The notes beneath the pieces were generated by a model that ran no database searches, was not told the origin of the DNA, and saw only the letters and a program-made list of their open reading frames with translations. 64,000 nucleotides of DNA from Thysanoteuthis rhombus (Eukaryota; Mollusca; Cephalopoda; Oegopsida; Thysanoteuthidae): contig OY735216.1 of the NCBI GenBank assembly GCA_963457665.1, forward strand, positions 38,316,044 through 38,380,043, read 5' to 3'. The position numbers and the translations under genes were made by a program. Within the stretch, counting starts at the first letter, position 1. Every line of letters starts with the position of its first letter. Positions 24,762 through 37,100 of this stretch are shown here, piece by piece.

Positions 24762-25383
24762 CTTTCAAGTCGGTCTACACATGAACTTTAGCAAAACAAT
24801 GGTCATGTGCAACAATTACGTTGGAGATAAGAACACGAAGATCAAAATTGAAGACACAGGAATGGAGAAAGTAGACTACTACATCCACCTAGGTCAACAA
24901 ATCACTATGAAATCCTCAAAAGAATCATTCTAAAATGGCAAGCCTTTGGCCAAGCCAGCTTAACCTTAAAAAACAGAAGGGTATACAACCAATGCATCCT
25001 CTGATAGTCACCTATGGAGCTGAAACATGGAACCTAACCAAGAGATTGACCTGCTAACGGAAAAGCATGCAATGTGTACATGAAAGAATCCTACTCAACC
25101 CAATATGGAGAAATCAAAAGACAGCACAATATATCTGGGAGAAAACAGGAGTCCAAGATATCATAGAATCCATTAGAAAACTCAAATGGCAATGGACTGG
25201 TTATGTTGCGAGAATGGCAGACAATTGGTGGACATCATGACTCACAACATGGATCCCCAGAGATCAAATGCGTAAGCAAGGCCAACAGAATACAAGATGT
25301 GGAGACAAACTTGACTTATTCAGAATGTATGGGCTCTGTGGCAAATGGGAAAGGTCAATCTTAAAAGACTGATGATGAAATCA
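24762..25383 (+). mobile_element. RTE-type LINE fragment, 3' part
   Basis: Conceptual translation with breaks gives pieces of the C-terminal half of an RTE-clade reverse transcriptase polyprotein. The pieces include HMNFSKTMVMCNN, VDYYIHLGQQIT, TYGAETWNLTK, RRKSMQCVHERIL and LKWQWTGYVARMADNWW, the last being the WxGHVARM-type motif of RTE elements. Near the 3' end come GLCGKWERSI and a short 'gatgatga' terminus, the simple-repeat end usual in RTE. The 5' part, including the endonuclease and the catalytic YADD-type region, is missing. At least one in-frame stop and several frameshifts show that it is long dead. Confidence 0.85.
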
Positions 25384-27007
25384 TTAGCTCTATAAATAGG
25401 AAAATTTGAGAGTTAGAAGTAACTAAACCTGTGAGTGGCTAATGCTTTGTTTTTTTTTCTTTTTTACGCAATTAATATATATTATCCAAGAACTGCTTTT
25501 AAGAAATCGGTCCTCTGAACACTATCCAAACAACCCAGAATAATTGTTGTATGAAATATCTAATTATAATAAATTTAGTCAGTTATGATTCAGACCTTTT
25601 AAAGCATGTCGGGCACAACAATTATCTAGATAAATCAGAAACGCAAGAAAACCTTTATTTATGGATTTAGGTGAGTGGTCATAGCACAAAATTAGATTTT
25701 TAAAAAAGTTAGAGAGTTCCATTCTTTTTATTGGGTTTGTAAAACAAACTGAACAAAGATAAAATGTCATTTCAGACTGGATCAAATAGTACTTGGCTGT
25801 ATTAGTAAAATTGATGATAGCCACATGGTAGCTGATTCAGGCAACTCTACTTGGTATGGTATGTAGACATGGGAGATGTCTTTGCTATGTATTAATGCAA
25901 AATAGTGAAGAAGAATCTTTGGTACCTTCTAATTTCTTTAGCTTCACAGCTGGGAAAAAAACCTTTCTTATTTGAGCCACATCATTGAGAAGAGACTCCT
26001 GGGAACAAAATAATTATCTATCTGAACTGTGAATAGTTTTGCAAAATGGAGAACAGTTAGCGGAGATAAGAATTATAATTAGGAAGAAGGGTGAGTTAGA
26101 GATAAGCAGCAACTGCTTCACAACAATCTTAAACTCTTACATACATGCACATAGTTTCTGCCTGGTAATTAAAACTTTCAGCTTCTCTGATGATTTTGTT
26201 TTATTCAGATTATTACAATATAATTTTTGAAAAAAATGAACATTTTTTAATTGAAACCCTTTCCTTGTTTGTCTAGCACCTGTGAACTCAGTGAATTATT
26301 TCAATTTAATATGCTGTCAGGTCACATATTAGATAGCTCTGTCCTAAGCTGCTGCGAGTTACCTCACTCCTTCCATGCTGAACCATGATGATATGATTGT
26401 GCATCAAATTATCCTTAGCTATATGGAGCTAATTCTTTTTTGTACTGACACCTTTTATTTTATGTAAAGAACATTCTGATTGTATAGAAAATTCTTTTGG
26501 GGAATAAGTGCACCAAATGATTTTTATTGTGAGTGACGGTTGGTGCAGGCCCATCATTTGCTGACTAAGTGGACATGCAGGCAGAATGAGAGAAATTCAC
26601 TAGCTAAAAGAGCATTGGGTGATGCCCTGTTAAAAGAATCCCCCACCCTTTGAGTAGCCCCTGATCTGCATATGTTATTTTTAAAAGAAATATATACTTT
26701 TTAAATTAGATTTGCACACTTTTAAATTTGTCAAGTAGATAAAGTTTAATGGAACAACTTCATTATTGTTAGGACATTAAATCATTTAAAGCAATTAAGA
26801 TGGTAGGTATACATTTCCACATGTTTCTAATTCTATTTGTTTTGGAATTTGGCCATCTTTGCTCTGTAGATTGACAAATTGATACTATTAACTTAATTAT
26901 CTAATGGTGACCATTGTTTGGTTGTGCACAGACATACGAGTTTCCAGAATTTGGACCATCTAAAAATGGTAAATTATGTAACTTTGAGTAAAGTGCATCA
27001 ATATAAG
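25384..27007. other. AT-rich intron-like DNA
   Basis: No gene or transposon protein was recognised between the RTE fragment and repeat family D. Confidence 0.5.
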
Positions 27008-27189
27008 ACTGAAAAGCTGATTCTGTTTATGTGTATGACTTAAACAACTGAAACGGAGTATTCCAACCAGAAGTATCTATTTAGGTACCTCTGAAATGTG
27101 TTGACTTAAAGAATACTGAAGAAATCTGTGATTTGCAACTTTATAACAGTATTGTGTGTTTTGCATTTACATTCATTTCTCTCTCTATC

Positions 27190-27247
<58 letters not shown>

Positions 27248-27295
27248 TACATACATATTATAGTGATGTATTTGTCAAGGGAGATAACTATGAAA
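27008..27295 (+). repeat. Dispersed repeat family D, copy 1
   Basis: Landmarks 'ctgattctgttt', 'gaaacgg', 'tgtgatttgcaactt' and 'gagataactatgaaatac' followed by 'agtagtctc' are collinear with 30504-30735. Between the last two landmarks this copy carries a long (TA)n-(CA)n microsatellite, where copy 2 has only about 50 bp of ordinary sequence. Confidence 0.55.
27195..27257. repeat. (TA)n(CA)n(CATA)n compound microsatellite
   Basis: About 45 bp of TA dinucleotides run into acacaca and then catacata units. This motif mix recurs at 42515-42600. Confidence 0.95.
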
Positions 27296-27816
27296 TACTA
27301 ATCATTCAGTAGTCTCTTGTTTTTTTTTTTTGTTTTTTTTTGTTTTTTCCCCAAATATGTGAGTATCCTGGGTTCATTGTGGTCATATCAGATTGCACTA
27401 ATTTTTCTTTTTCAAAGAATAGCCCAACTGTTCATAGCATTGTTTAGTAGGATCATAAAAACAAAAGCTCTTGGAAGTAATGTCTATTAAATATGTCTAT
27501 ATTTTCTTGGCAATGGCTGTTCTGGAGTGCAAGCAATTCTAATTTTATAAATGGTTCAGCAAACAGTCATTTGTAATTCAGAGAATAAATTTGTCCCCAT
27601 CCCTCTAGTTGTTATCATCATGGCAACTTGAAATTTTTCATCACTGATACTTGGAATTACTTTATGTTAGGATTACTGTTTAGAAACAGTTTTCTTGGTT
27701 AAAAACATATCACACTGTGAAATACTGTAGGATGGTGTTGATTGTTAAGGATGTAGTTTTCACTTGTTGGCTGTTTTCTTGTTTTGTTTTTTTTGTTGGT
27801 GTGCTTTTTTCAGGGC
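27296..27816. other. T-run-rich spacer
   Basis: T12 at 27320-27331, closely followed by two further T-runs. No gene was seen. Confidence 0.5.
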
Positions 27817-28395
27817 AAGAGTCCTACATTTAAAGGACTTGGAAACAAAATGAATCAGAATAGACGGTGAAGTAAGTAACCTCAGATTTGCTGATGGCAT
27901 CGTCCTTCTTGCTGAGAACCCTCATGAACTTCGAAGAATGCTAGACAAATTGAATGGAGAAAGTGAGAAAGTAGACCTTCACATGAATTCCAGTAAAACA
28001 AATGTCATGTACAACAAGTACCTAGAGGACAAAGACACAACGATCTGAATAGAAAATACGGAGCTGAAGAAAGTAAACCACTGCATCTACTGAAATATGG
28101 ATCATAAGACAGCATAGTATATTAGAGAGAAGTTAGGAGTCAGGAGATATCGTAGAAACCATTTGGAAACTCAAATGGCAATAGGCTGGCCATGCTGCAA
28201 GAACAGTAGACAACCACTGAACATCACCACTCACAGTGTTGATTCCAGAGATCATAAGTGGAAATGTGTCTTGCAAAATATGAGAAAGTTCAGAAAATTA
28301 TGACTCTGCTACGTCCACGATGAAGAGGTTTGGTGAATCTTGGGGAAGGTCTATGTCCAATGACGGACGCTAAAAGGCTGGTAATGATAACAGTA
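27817..28395 (+). mobile_element. RTE-type LINE fragment, RT to 3' end with internal deletion
   Basis: The frame reads LRFADGIVLLAENPHELRRM, the reverse-transcriptase motif that is normally FADDIVL, so the second catalytic aspartate is replaced by glycine. It continues KVDLHMNSSKTNVMYN and then jumps to a later part: RQHSILE followed by the LKWQ-type and AGHAARTVDNH stretch, a decayed WAGHVARM motif. The 3' end contains 'gaggtttggtgaatcttggg' and ends in 'ggtaatgat'. The segment between the 'vnHCIY' region and the 'DHKTA' region is deleted. The element is non-functional. Confidence 0.85.
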
Positions 28396-30317
28396 GAAAA
28401 AAGAGAACAATTTAGAATTTGTTAGAGAGGAAACCATTTATGATAAAGGTAATGGTGAAAATACTGACCTAATTGGTGGATTATTTGTAAGATTATTCCT
28501 CTGTCATCGTAAATCTTCATTTGATTAAAGCTAAATCTTCTGAGACATCACTAAAAACTTTCTTCCATACAAACAGTTGTAGAAATGGTCCACAATGTGC
28601 CTTTCTCCAGTTATCATCTAGGAGTTTACTTGTTAATATCAGTTTTGATCCTATCCTAATCTAGTGTTTCTTAGGTTTTGGTAACACTCCTCTTATTATT
28701 TCTATTTTTGTAAATGTATAAACAAGAATATATCCTGCTTATCTTGTCTGAAGCTTACAAGATGCAACACTTACTGGTTTGCTTTTTTTTTCCTTCTTAT
28801 TCAAAAAAGAAAAAAAGAAAAGAAGAAATTGACAAGAAAAGGTGTCCATATGAAATGAAATAAAGCAAAAGAAAACTTCTGATATCAACATGGGTTGACT
28901 GAGCAAGCACTTCATGAATTTTCAGTGTGTCCACCTTTTTGATTTTTCCTACTATAGCTGTAAATTTTAGGTTAGTGTAACAATTCCCAATGTCATCTTT
29001 AGCATAATGTTGGGAATCTTACTGTCTTTGAGGTTTATTTAGCTCTTTATTGCTTGTGCATTCAGTCAATTGTCGGACTTTAACTAACCTTGGAGAAAAT
29101 TCAGAAACTAGGATATTGGGGATCTATTTGAAGTTATGGAAACAAACATTGGTCAGCCTTAAAATACTTATCTTCCTCTTCTTGCTTGACACAAAAAAAA
29201 TTCTTTAGGAATGAAATAATCATTAGTAATAAAAAAAAGATGCATTTATTTATTACAAGTATTTGAAACAAAGAAAATTGTTTTTTGATCTAGGACAGCC
29301 TTCAACATCTTAGCTTAAACAGAATCTACTGGATAGGGGCAGTTTTCTGTGCTCAGTGGGACTCAAAGGGAATACTTTATCATGAATTGCTAGAATTTGG
29401 GCAAAATTTTACTGCTCAACACTACAATAAGTAATTGATTTTTCTGGATGTTGCATTAGAATTGATTGGATATTTTGCTACACTTGTCCTCATGTTGCAA
29501 ATGTGACTCTGCAAACAATTTTGGAGCTCGAATAGAAAGTTCTTCCTCTTATCACCTTAGGCCTATCACTCGTATTATTCCTTGTCTGATCATGATTCCA
29601 AAAAGCTATAAATATCAAATTCTTTTATGATGGAATACACACTTTAGCAGAAAGGTCATATAAGATCATAAAAGTCAGAGAAAATACTTTGGTGACTGGA
29701 AGAAATGATGCTATGGATTTATATGAATAAAACATTTTATCTAATAAAATTAAAATAGGCTGATAGAAATGTTTAAATCTAAATTGAAATATTCTTGTCA
29801 TCGATTATAAGGACCTGCTCCAGAATTGAAATCTGTAGAAAACTTCATTAATTTATCAAGCTCTAGGCAGTTTCTGAACTTGCCTGTTTCTTTGATTGTT
29901 TATTTTAGATGAAAATATGAGCATAACAGAGGGGGAAGGGTGAGGATAAAAGATGAAGTTGAAGAAGCAGACACAGAGGTGAGTAATGTTGATAGGGTGT
30001 GAAGAGTCATAGTAAAAAGAATCCATGGAGGTGATGAGTTGTAGTGTTGGTGAGGCAATCAGAAAAGTGTCGAGGGATTGAAATGAAGGAGAAAAGTATG
30101 AATTCAAGTGGGTTAAGAATTTGTTTACGAATAGGATTTATTTACTTTGTCCGCAATCTTATAGACAGTCACTCTTTGAACACCCCCTTCCCCACTCTTA
30201 TTTTGGCTTAAGTTTCATGGAAACTATCACAAAGTCTTAGTGTCTTTGAAATGTTTCCTTCCTCGTTTAAAAAAAAAACAAACAAAAAAAAACTAACTTA
30301 TCTCTCTCTGTATAATA
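28396..30317. other. AT-rich intron-like DNA
   Basis: It includes an AG-rich low-complexity tract at about 28802-28830. No gene or transposon protein was recognised. Confidence 0.5.
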
Positions 30318-30735
30318 GTAAAAGTCTGATTTTATTCACCTATTTGTGATGTCTGTGGAGCAGAATTGATTTGATTTAGCAGTAGGTACTTCTAAAAGGT
30401 GCAGTAAATTTGAAGAAGGCAAATGAAGATCCAGATGATTTGCGACTGAATTTGATATAGGATCAGTGTTTGCGCTGATTCAATTTCTGTCTATGTATCC
30501 AATACTAAAGTCTGATTTTTGTTTGTCTGTAATCTCTAAGCTGTGGAAACGATGCATTGTTGCCTGAGGTTCTGGATTGAGGTGGCCTTAAGATGTGCCT
30601 ACTCAAAGGATGCAAATGAAAATCTGGGTGATTTGCAACTAGATAGTTGTGTGCCCACATGTATCTATATCATAATTACTGATTAATAAAGGTAGATAAC
30701 TATAAGATACCAATTATAGAGTAGTCTCCCTTATG
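30318..30735 (+). repeat. Family D repeat, two partial tandem units
   Basis: The phrase 'aaagtctgattttt' recurs at about 30320 and 30507. Each is followed some 100 bp later by 'gcaaatgaaaatc' and 'gatttgcaact' or its variant, so the first ~135 bp is duplicated with a period of ~187 bp. The second unit runs on to 'agataactataagatac' and 'agtagtctccc', which match 27260-27295. Confidence 0.6.
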
Positions 30736-30944
30736 TGTCACAAGGTTGCCAAGCAACGAGTTGAAAACTGTTATTAGATAAAAATGGAAAAGATTTATTG
30801 GTCAGGTAACAGATGTAAGCAATCAAACTAAATCTGCTAAAATGGTTAGTGAAAGTAGTGGTCTGATATGGAGATAAATTATAACAATTCTAGAGGAGAA
30901 TAGTAGCAGAAAGAATTTTTGGGGAAGAATTGATGTTTATTTTT

Positions 30945-31365
30945 TGCATAATAATCATCATCAACAGCTTTTTTTACATCCATCATTGGACATAAACCTT
31001 CCCAAAGATTCGCCAGACCTCTCTATTGTGGGCATTGTGGAGCCAGTACTTTCCAAATTAGTCGAGCTTGTCACTCCATTTTACTTTCTCTTGGCCACAA
31101 TTCCAGGTATGATCAGTCATCTGACATTCTCACAACATGTCCAGCCTATTGCCATCTGCCCCATAGGTGAGTATCGGAAGGATTCATTGGTTGTATATTC
31201 TTCTTTTTAGGACTAGTAGGATTTTCTTGTACTTGAAAGTCGAGCTTGCTTTAATGAAAACTTGCCAACCTCATGTGATTCTTCACTTGATTTGTCCTTT
31301 TGAGGATTTCATGGAAATTCGTTGTACCAGGTAGATGTGGTAGTCTATGTCTCATCTATTTTGCC
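30945..31365 (-). mobile_element. RTE-type LINE fragment, 3' end
   Basis: Read on the - strand it gives ISMKSSKGQIK, RRIYNQ then ILPILTYGA, a jump to DGNRLDML, then a GQEKVKWSDKLD-type stretch and NREVWRIFGKVYVQ. It ends near 'gttgatgatgatt', the GAT-rich RTE terminus. The part between TYGA and the GHVARM-like region is deleted. The short + strand frame here is only the complement of this relic. Confidence 0.8.
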
Positions 31366-32955
31366 CCAGAGATAGCAAGCCAATTTTTTCAGCTTCAGAC
31401 CTTAGGTACACTGATCAATGGACTACACTTCCAGTATGGGTGAGGGTAATTGCTGTGCGAATAGCAAAATGCACTATTACTTGTCTTCTTGTTAGTCTGT
31501 GTATTATGGTTATGTTGAGGACAAATAGCTTGTAAAGAGGAAAGAAATTCCCTAAAGGAATGAAAGAGATCAGTTGATACACAAGGAGTGATTCATGTTT
31601 AAATAGGAGCAGCTTTGTAATCTGCTTGTGATTGATTTTGTTGTGATCACCCGGTGTTCTTAATATACTTAGATCCAAGAAGAGTTGAGTGGGGAAGGGA
31701 CTGAAAGGAGTGGTCGGTGAGTGGATTAATAGGAAGGAGATTATAAGGTTATAGGATGAGCAATACACTTTTTCTTTTTCCTAAAAGGAAATCAAGATGG
31801 CTGCTTGTTGTTTTTTTTTTCTTCTTTTTTTTTCCTAAAAGTGGTTGTATGATATTTAGGTTGGTTCTTGCCTATCATTTTTAAATTTCCTATTTTTAAA
31901 TGCCTCACCACCATTAACTTAAAAACAGATCTTAGAGTATAAGTATAGAAAACACTAGACAATCCTGTGACCCATTGGATCATGCTGAGAGAAAATTAGT
32001 GCAATTTGATGTGACCAGAATGAATCGGTTTTTTACACATTTACTAATCAATGAAAAAAATAAGTTGTGCTGCTCTACAATTTGCACTTGACAGTAATCT
32101 TCCTTGATAAATCAAATGATAGAGATAGGAGTGGGTGTGCATGCAGACCCCAATGTATTATTATTCAGTTGTAAATCACCAGTCTTTTTTTCTCTCTCTT
32201 TTTTTTGCATTCAGTAAGTTTGCACAGTTTTAGATGTACCTCAATTGAATGTTTCAGGCTACAATACACTGTTTTTGCTTCTCAAAGTTCATAAACATAT
32301 GAACAAGATCAAACATTTTGTATGATATAGATATACACTTGTTGATGAGTATTAAAGTTTGTCATTTGGATTCATTTTTTAGTTTGGTCAACATTTTTGT
32401 TCATTGTATTCAAGACAAGGCCTAATGTACTAAACAGGCCAAATAGTCAATGCTTAAAGATACTAAAATCCGAATGAATTACTTCTAATTTCCTCTTGTT
32501 GTAAACTACATTTGGAATACTTCAAATAATTAGGATAGTTCATGATGATTACATTTTTATTTTTTACATAATTTAGAAGCTTTTGTTGGGGGATTGTGAC
32601 ATGAGTTAACTGTTATGTAAATTACTTTGCATTCAGTAAGTAACTTCTCTTTTGCTTTAGAATGTGCATATCCTGAATACTTATTGTATAACATAAGTCA
32701 AATTGATGCCACATATAAGCAATCAGCATTTGTTGAAACCTTAATTCTAAACATTTTTAGAACCTTATTTTTTTGAATATGTAAGTTGTAAAGATTTGTT
32801 AATCAGTTTGAAAAAAGATAAATGACTTGCAAGAAATTTTGAATTTGTGGATTTGAATAAAGTGGAGATTTTAGTATCATAACACCTGTGATCTAAAAGT
32901 AAAAACTTAATTCAGCAAATTGTACATTATTGAGAGAAAATGATATTGATAACAA
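31366..32955. other. AT-rich intron-like DNA
   Basis: No gene recognised. The overlapping open frames near 31347-31768 have no identifiable domain. Confidence 0.5.
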
Positions 32956-33238
32956 CACGTCTTGTTAGTTACTCAACAGAAACTGTCATGTGACCAATGT
33001 CATTTGGCATCATGCCATGTTGACAGCGATCAGTGAAAAATTGGAAAAAGGGATGATCAATGGATCTGTTATTTCTCTCGCCTTTTGCTGAGCAGGGATC
33101 AGTGAGACTTTCAGTCCAATAGCTCCTTGGGTGTGGCCTTGTGCAAGATACATACATACATAGCTAAATAGCGAGCCAGACAAATTTGAAAATTATAGAA
33201 ATCGATGTAGACAGTTTTGGTTGTCTGTTTCTAATTAT
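32956..33238 (+). repeat. Dispersed repeat family A, copy 2
   Basis: It aligns with 136-574 through 'catgtgaccaatg', 'atgatcaatgg', 'ttatttctctcgcc', 'gcagggatcagtgag', the catacata/gagccagac simple-repeat part and 'acagttttggttg'. It is shorter than copy 1 because about 130 bp of the middle is absent. Confidence 0.6.
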
Positions 33239-34360
33239 AGTTGAAAGAATAGAGTAAGAGGATATTTTGCATATCAAACAATTTTAGAACAAAGAATAGA
33301 AGCTATTTTGAAGAATATGCTTGCAGACAATCAATATTTGAAAAGCCAACAAACGAGTGAGCTTCATTCTTCATTTAGAAATTTTTTTATTTTGATGATT
33401 ACATTATGAGAGTAAAACTCATTGACATTTAAAATGCTCACACTTGTTTATTAATCAAAACCTAACTACGAGTATGTATTTTCATGGTTTTATATGAAAA
33501 TACACATGCTGAAATAGTTGCTGTTTTATAATTAGCATTATTGTGTTACTTACTAAATATTTCTATTAAATGTCCACAAAATACAATATTACTAGAATAA
33601 ATTACTAATTGGTGAGAATAAATCATCAAATAAAACTCCATTTTTTTTATGAGAATCTTATCGTGGGAATAGATTTCACGGTTGAGGTGTTTAGTGTGAA
33701 AGTCACTAGTTTTTGATAGCTTATTTTTTGAAGTTTGTATTAATCACCTTTTTCTCCTTGTTAGTAAATGAGTAAATTTTTTTCCAAACAACATTTCAAA
33801 TCTGTGATAGTATTGTCACAAGTCAACTGAAAGAAACATTTTTTTTTTGTTTTTTAGCATCTCAAAATAGCATTTTCTCTAATCTGACTAACAGGAAAAA
33901 ATATTGGATTTTAAACATTTTTACATGAATTTTATATTATTTTTTTTCATTTACGTGTGACTATTTTCAAGATTAATCCTCCAAAATAAAGGCAAACTTC
34001 ATGCTTTGATGAAACCTGTTTCTGCTGCAAAAGTTCTGACTCACCTTTTTTTTTTCTTTCAAACTACATAAAAAAATTCCTTTTTTTTATGATTACATGT
34101 AATAGCTGAAATGAATAATAAAGGGGTCTTTGTAAGGGGAAAGATACTGATTAATTCACCTTCCACTTTTTTTTCCTTAATCAACATATTTCTGGCAAAG
34201 GTTCAAAGATTAGTTTTATACTGTTAGTGTAGCACCAGACTAAAATATTGTATTCAATTCTTATATAGTTATTAATTTTTTTTCCTGTATACTAAAAGGT
34301 TTTGTGAAAAGATTTTTGCTAAAATTCATACATTTCTATTCGAAAATGAACAAATTACTT
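33239..34360. other. AT-rich intron-like DNA
   Basis: Very AT-rich with many short T-runs. Nothing recognised. Confidence 0.5.
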
Positions 34361-35645
34361 CTAGTGCAGCAGAAAGTTGGAATGATTGTGCACTTTTGAG
34401 AAAAAAGCATGAAATTTCTTATATGATACATATTATAACATTATTTTCAGATGTGGAAGGAAGTCAGATTTTACCTCTGGGGATCATGTGTGAACAAATT
34501 CAAGATGGCTGCCAGTTGACTGGGTCTAATGCTCAGACGTATTTAATTTTGGAATCAAACAGTGTATAAAAACATTTGAGGTGATATTTCCAACAAAATC
34601 AGAATGCTAATTCATTTGGTAATACATTTGAGATCACCAGAAACCTAGGAAATGCATTTAGGTCATGGTCGAATTTTTAAAAAATTGTTAAATGACATTC
34701 TTTTGCTAATGCATTTAGTGCTGGGCAACATGTTGATCATGTTACCAGCAATATCTCACTGAAATATCAAAGTACAGCAGATGTGAAAAAAGCATGTTGC
34801 CAATTTTTTCAAAAATGCAGTGGGTACTTTAAAGACTTTATGAGATCATCACTTACAGTGACATCCCATGTTCTTGAAGTATAAAGTGTTTGATAATACA
34901 TAAAAACTTTTCCACAGCCTGACCACTGGGGAGGTTTAAATTTCAAGAAGGCTACCAAATTTTCAAAGTGTCTGTTACTTGTTCTTAATTTCCCCTAGGC
35001 AGTTTCATCAACGTTTTCTTGCAGTGTCAAGTGTTCTTGTTAACCTCTTAAAAAGATCAGACTGTGATATTATTTTTCTGTTATCCAGCACATCTGATAC
35101 CACGAAAAAAGGTTGAGAAAACCTTTTTGTACAGGTTGGCTGCTTGTTTTTATAAATGAACCTAAGTAATAAATGTGAGAAATTACTCCTCATAAATTCT
35201 TGTCTATAAATTACCCATCGCATTTTTAAAAAAATTGGCAAGATTTTTTCTTTTACATCTGTGGTACATATATTTTGATATTTCAATGAGATATTCCTTG
35301 TAACATGATTTAAAAAAAAAATTGATATTGAACTAAATGCATTTCGTGGGGTTCTAGTAATCTCAAAAGTATCACCAAATGAATGGGTATTCTGAAATTG
35401 GTTGGAAATGTCACCTCAAATGTTTTTATACACTGTTTGATTCCTAAATTAAATGTGCTTGAACATTAGACCCGATCAACTGGTAGCCATCTTCAATTTG
35501 ATCTTTCATGGTCAGAGGTCAAATCTGACTTCTCTCTACATCTGAGAATTAATGTTATGGTATATACTGACTATGTTGAAAGTTTCATGCTTTCTTCAAA
35601 AAGTACAACATTGGTCATAATTTGTGATCTTATCTGCTGCACTAA
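34361..35645. repeat. Long inverted repeat (arms ~480 bp, spacer ~320 bp)
   Basis: The left arm 34361-34856 matches the reverse complement of the right arm 35174-35645 along almost its whole length, from 'ctagtgcagcag' at the outer end to 'gggtacttta' or 'gggtaattta' at the inner end. In the best ungapped 70 bp, around 'aacagtgtataaaaacattt', I count about 63 identities, and most differences are transitions. The spacer holds no recognised gene. The structure fits a foldback or MITE-like element, or two head-to-head copies of one repeat. If transcribed it would fold into a long double-stranded RNA. Confidence 0.85.
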
Positions 35646-36163
35646 TTGATTTGGAGGGAAAACAATCACTAAGTAATTTCAGCTTAATTATAAAGCTCAA
35701 AGTTCAAGTCTGCCTCTTCCTTAAAACCATGAAACAAAAAACTTGAATTTTTCTTTAAATACCTTGAAACTTGAGAGGTAGAAAAAATCCCCCCAGTGAT
35801 TAGTGCCAGATGATTTCCTACATCCATCAACCAGTTATAAAGATCAACTGATGATTGATTGCTCACTTGTTAATTTCCATCTGATCATCATGTTCTACTT
35901 ATGTCAATAATGCACTTGATTTATGGCAAATGTGGATCAAATTGTGTGTGTGTGTGTGTTTTTTTTGTTTTTTTTTTTCTTCTGCTATATCTGTAGGAAT
36001 TTGTCATCTCACCAGAACAAATGTGACACAGGGTCTGTGTGTGAGAGCGCTTACAAAAGAAAATCTACTTCCAACATACCAGATGCTTAGTCATGTAAAA
36101 ACTGTTATTGTGAGGTGCTTAGTTTGTTACCATTTTATAAGATTAGTTCAAACCTTTCAATAA
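35646..36163. other. AT-rich spacer with (GT)n and T-runs
   Basis: A (GT)8-9 tract at about 35943-35959 is followed by T-runs. The short open frame starting nearby is low-complexity. No gene was seen. Confidence 0.55.
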
Positions 36164-36480
36164 TATCATGGAATCCTTAGTTTCACAATCAGTGTAATAA
36201 TGGTCAACAAGCTGGTGACGCTGACCATTACCATTATGAGTTCAGTCCTCACTGGATGGTCCACTACTTTGCCCCTGTGTCAAAATAATGGATATGCATT
36301 ATAAATAATGATGCAGAATATATGTGATATTAACAAAGTTTAGCTTAGTTTGACTCAAGGTCACAGTAATGAGGCACCAAGGTAGGATTGAATTCATCAC
36401 AATATTTGTCAGCATTACAAGCTTGTTAACCATTACTTAATGGGTTGTGAAACTAAAGATTTCATGGAATTACTGAAATG
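36164..36480. repeat. Head-to-head pair of SINE-like copies (inverted repeat)
   Basis: The + strand copy (about 36164-36295) and the - strand copy (about 36345-36478) share 'ttagtttcacaa', 'taatggttaacaagct' and 'gctgacca', then a B-box-like 'gagttcagtcctcactgg' or 'aattcaatcctaccttgg'. Both have a tRNA-like layout (36196-36262 + and 36376-36437 -). A third partial match to the outer end, in direct orientation, follows at about 36484-36520. They are decayed SINEs, not working tRNAs. Confidence 0.6.
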
Positions 36481-36520
36481 TTAAGGGATTTCATGAAATT
36501 ACTAGTTTTACAATCTTATT

Positions 36521-36995
36521 GCAACTTATGAGCAGCAGAGTAAGTCAAGGGTCAAAAGAAAACGGCTTGTAGGAAGATAGTGTTATGCCAATCTATGTGG
36601 GTGAGGGCTTGCCTGCTTTAGAAAATCAACATTGAAAAATCCTACCTTTCACCTGGGCTTAGACATTTAGCATGGTTGCTGGATGTGTAACTGTCTTGAC
36701 TATAAAGCAAGCTTTTAATAGTAGAGTATTGGACTGAATGTCATGAAATTTTCTGCTACCTTTCTTATTACTTGTTTGGTTAGGGCTTTGATTTTTCTTT
36801 TGTAAAAGAATTCTGGACCATTCTTTTGTGGCATTTAGTTTTAAGTTTAAAAAGTATACACAAGATGCTCATCATCACTTTGATAGATAGTATTAAGGAG
36901 TATATTTATTAAATTAGCCACAAATTTGTATAGCAACAAATTCAACTATGTATAGTAAAGATTCAGTTGCAAAATTATGGTTAGCAGAAAAGAAA
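36521..36995. other. AT-rich intron-like DNA
   Basis: Nothing recognised. Confidence 0.5.
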
Positions 36996-37100
36996 AGGGC
37001 TTAGTTTTGTTGATACTATGATGCCCACAATCAAGAGGTCTGGTGAATCCTGGGGAAGGTTTTTTTTCAACAACAGACATTTGAACACTGATGATATAAA
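36996..37100 (+). mobile_element. RTE-type LINE, 3' terminal scrap
   Basis: The stretch containing 'gcccacaatcaagaggtctg' followed by 'gtgaatcctggggaaggt' matches the last ~80 bp of the RTE copies at 28316-28390 and, inverted, 30965-31040. It ends in 'actgatgatata'. Only the tail remains. Confidence 0.65.

Noticed and set aside
31415-31768. 117-codon - strand frame
   Set aside because: No domain, low-complexity composition, and a competing frame on the other strand.
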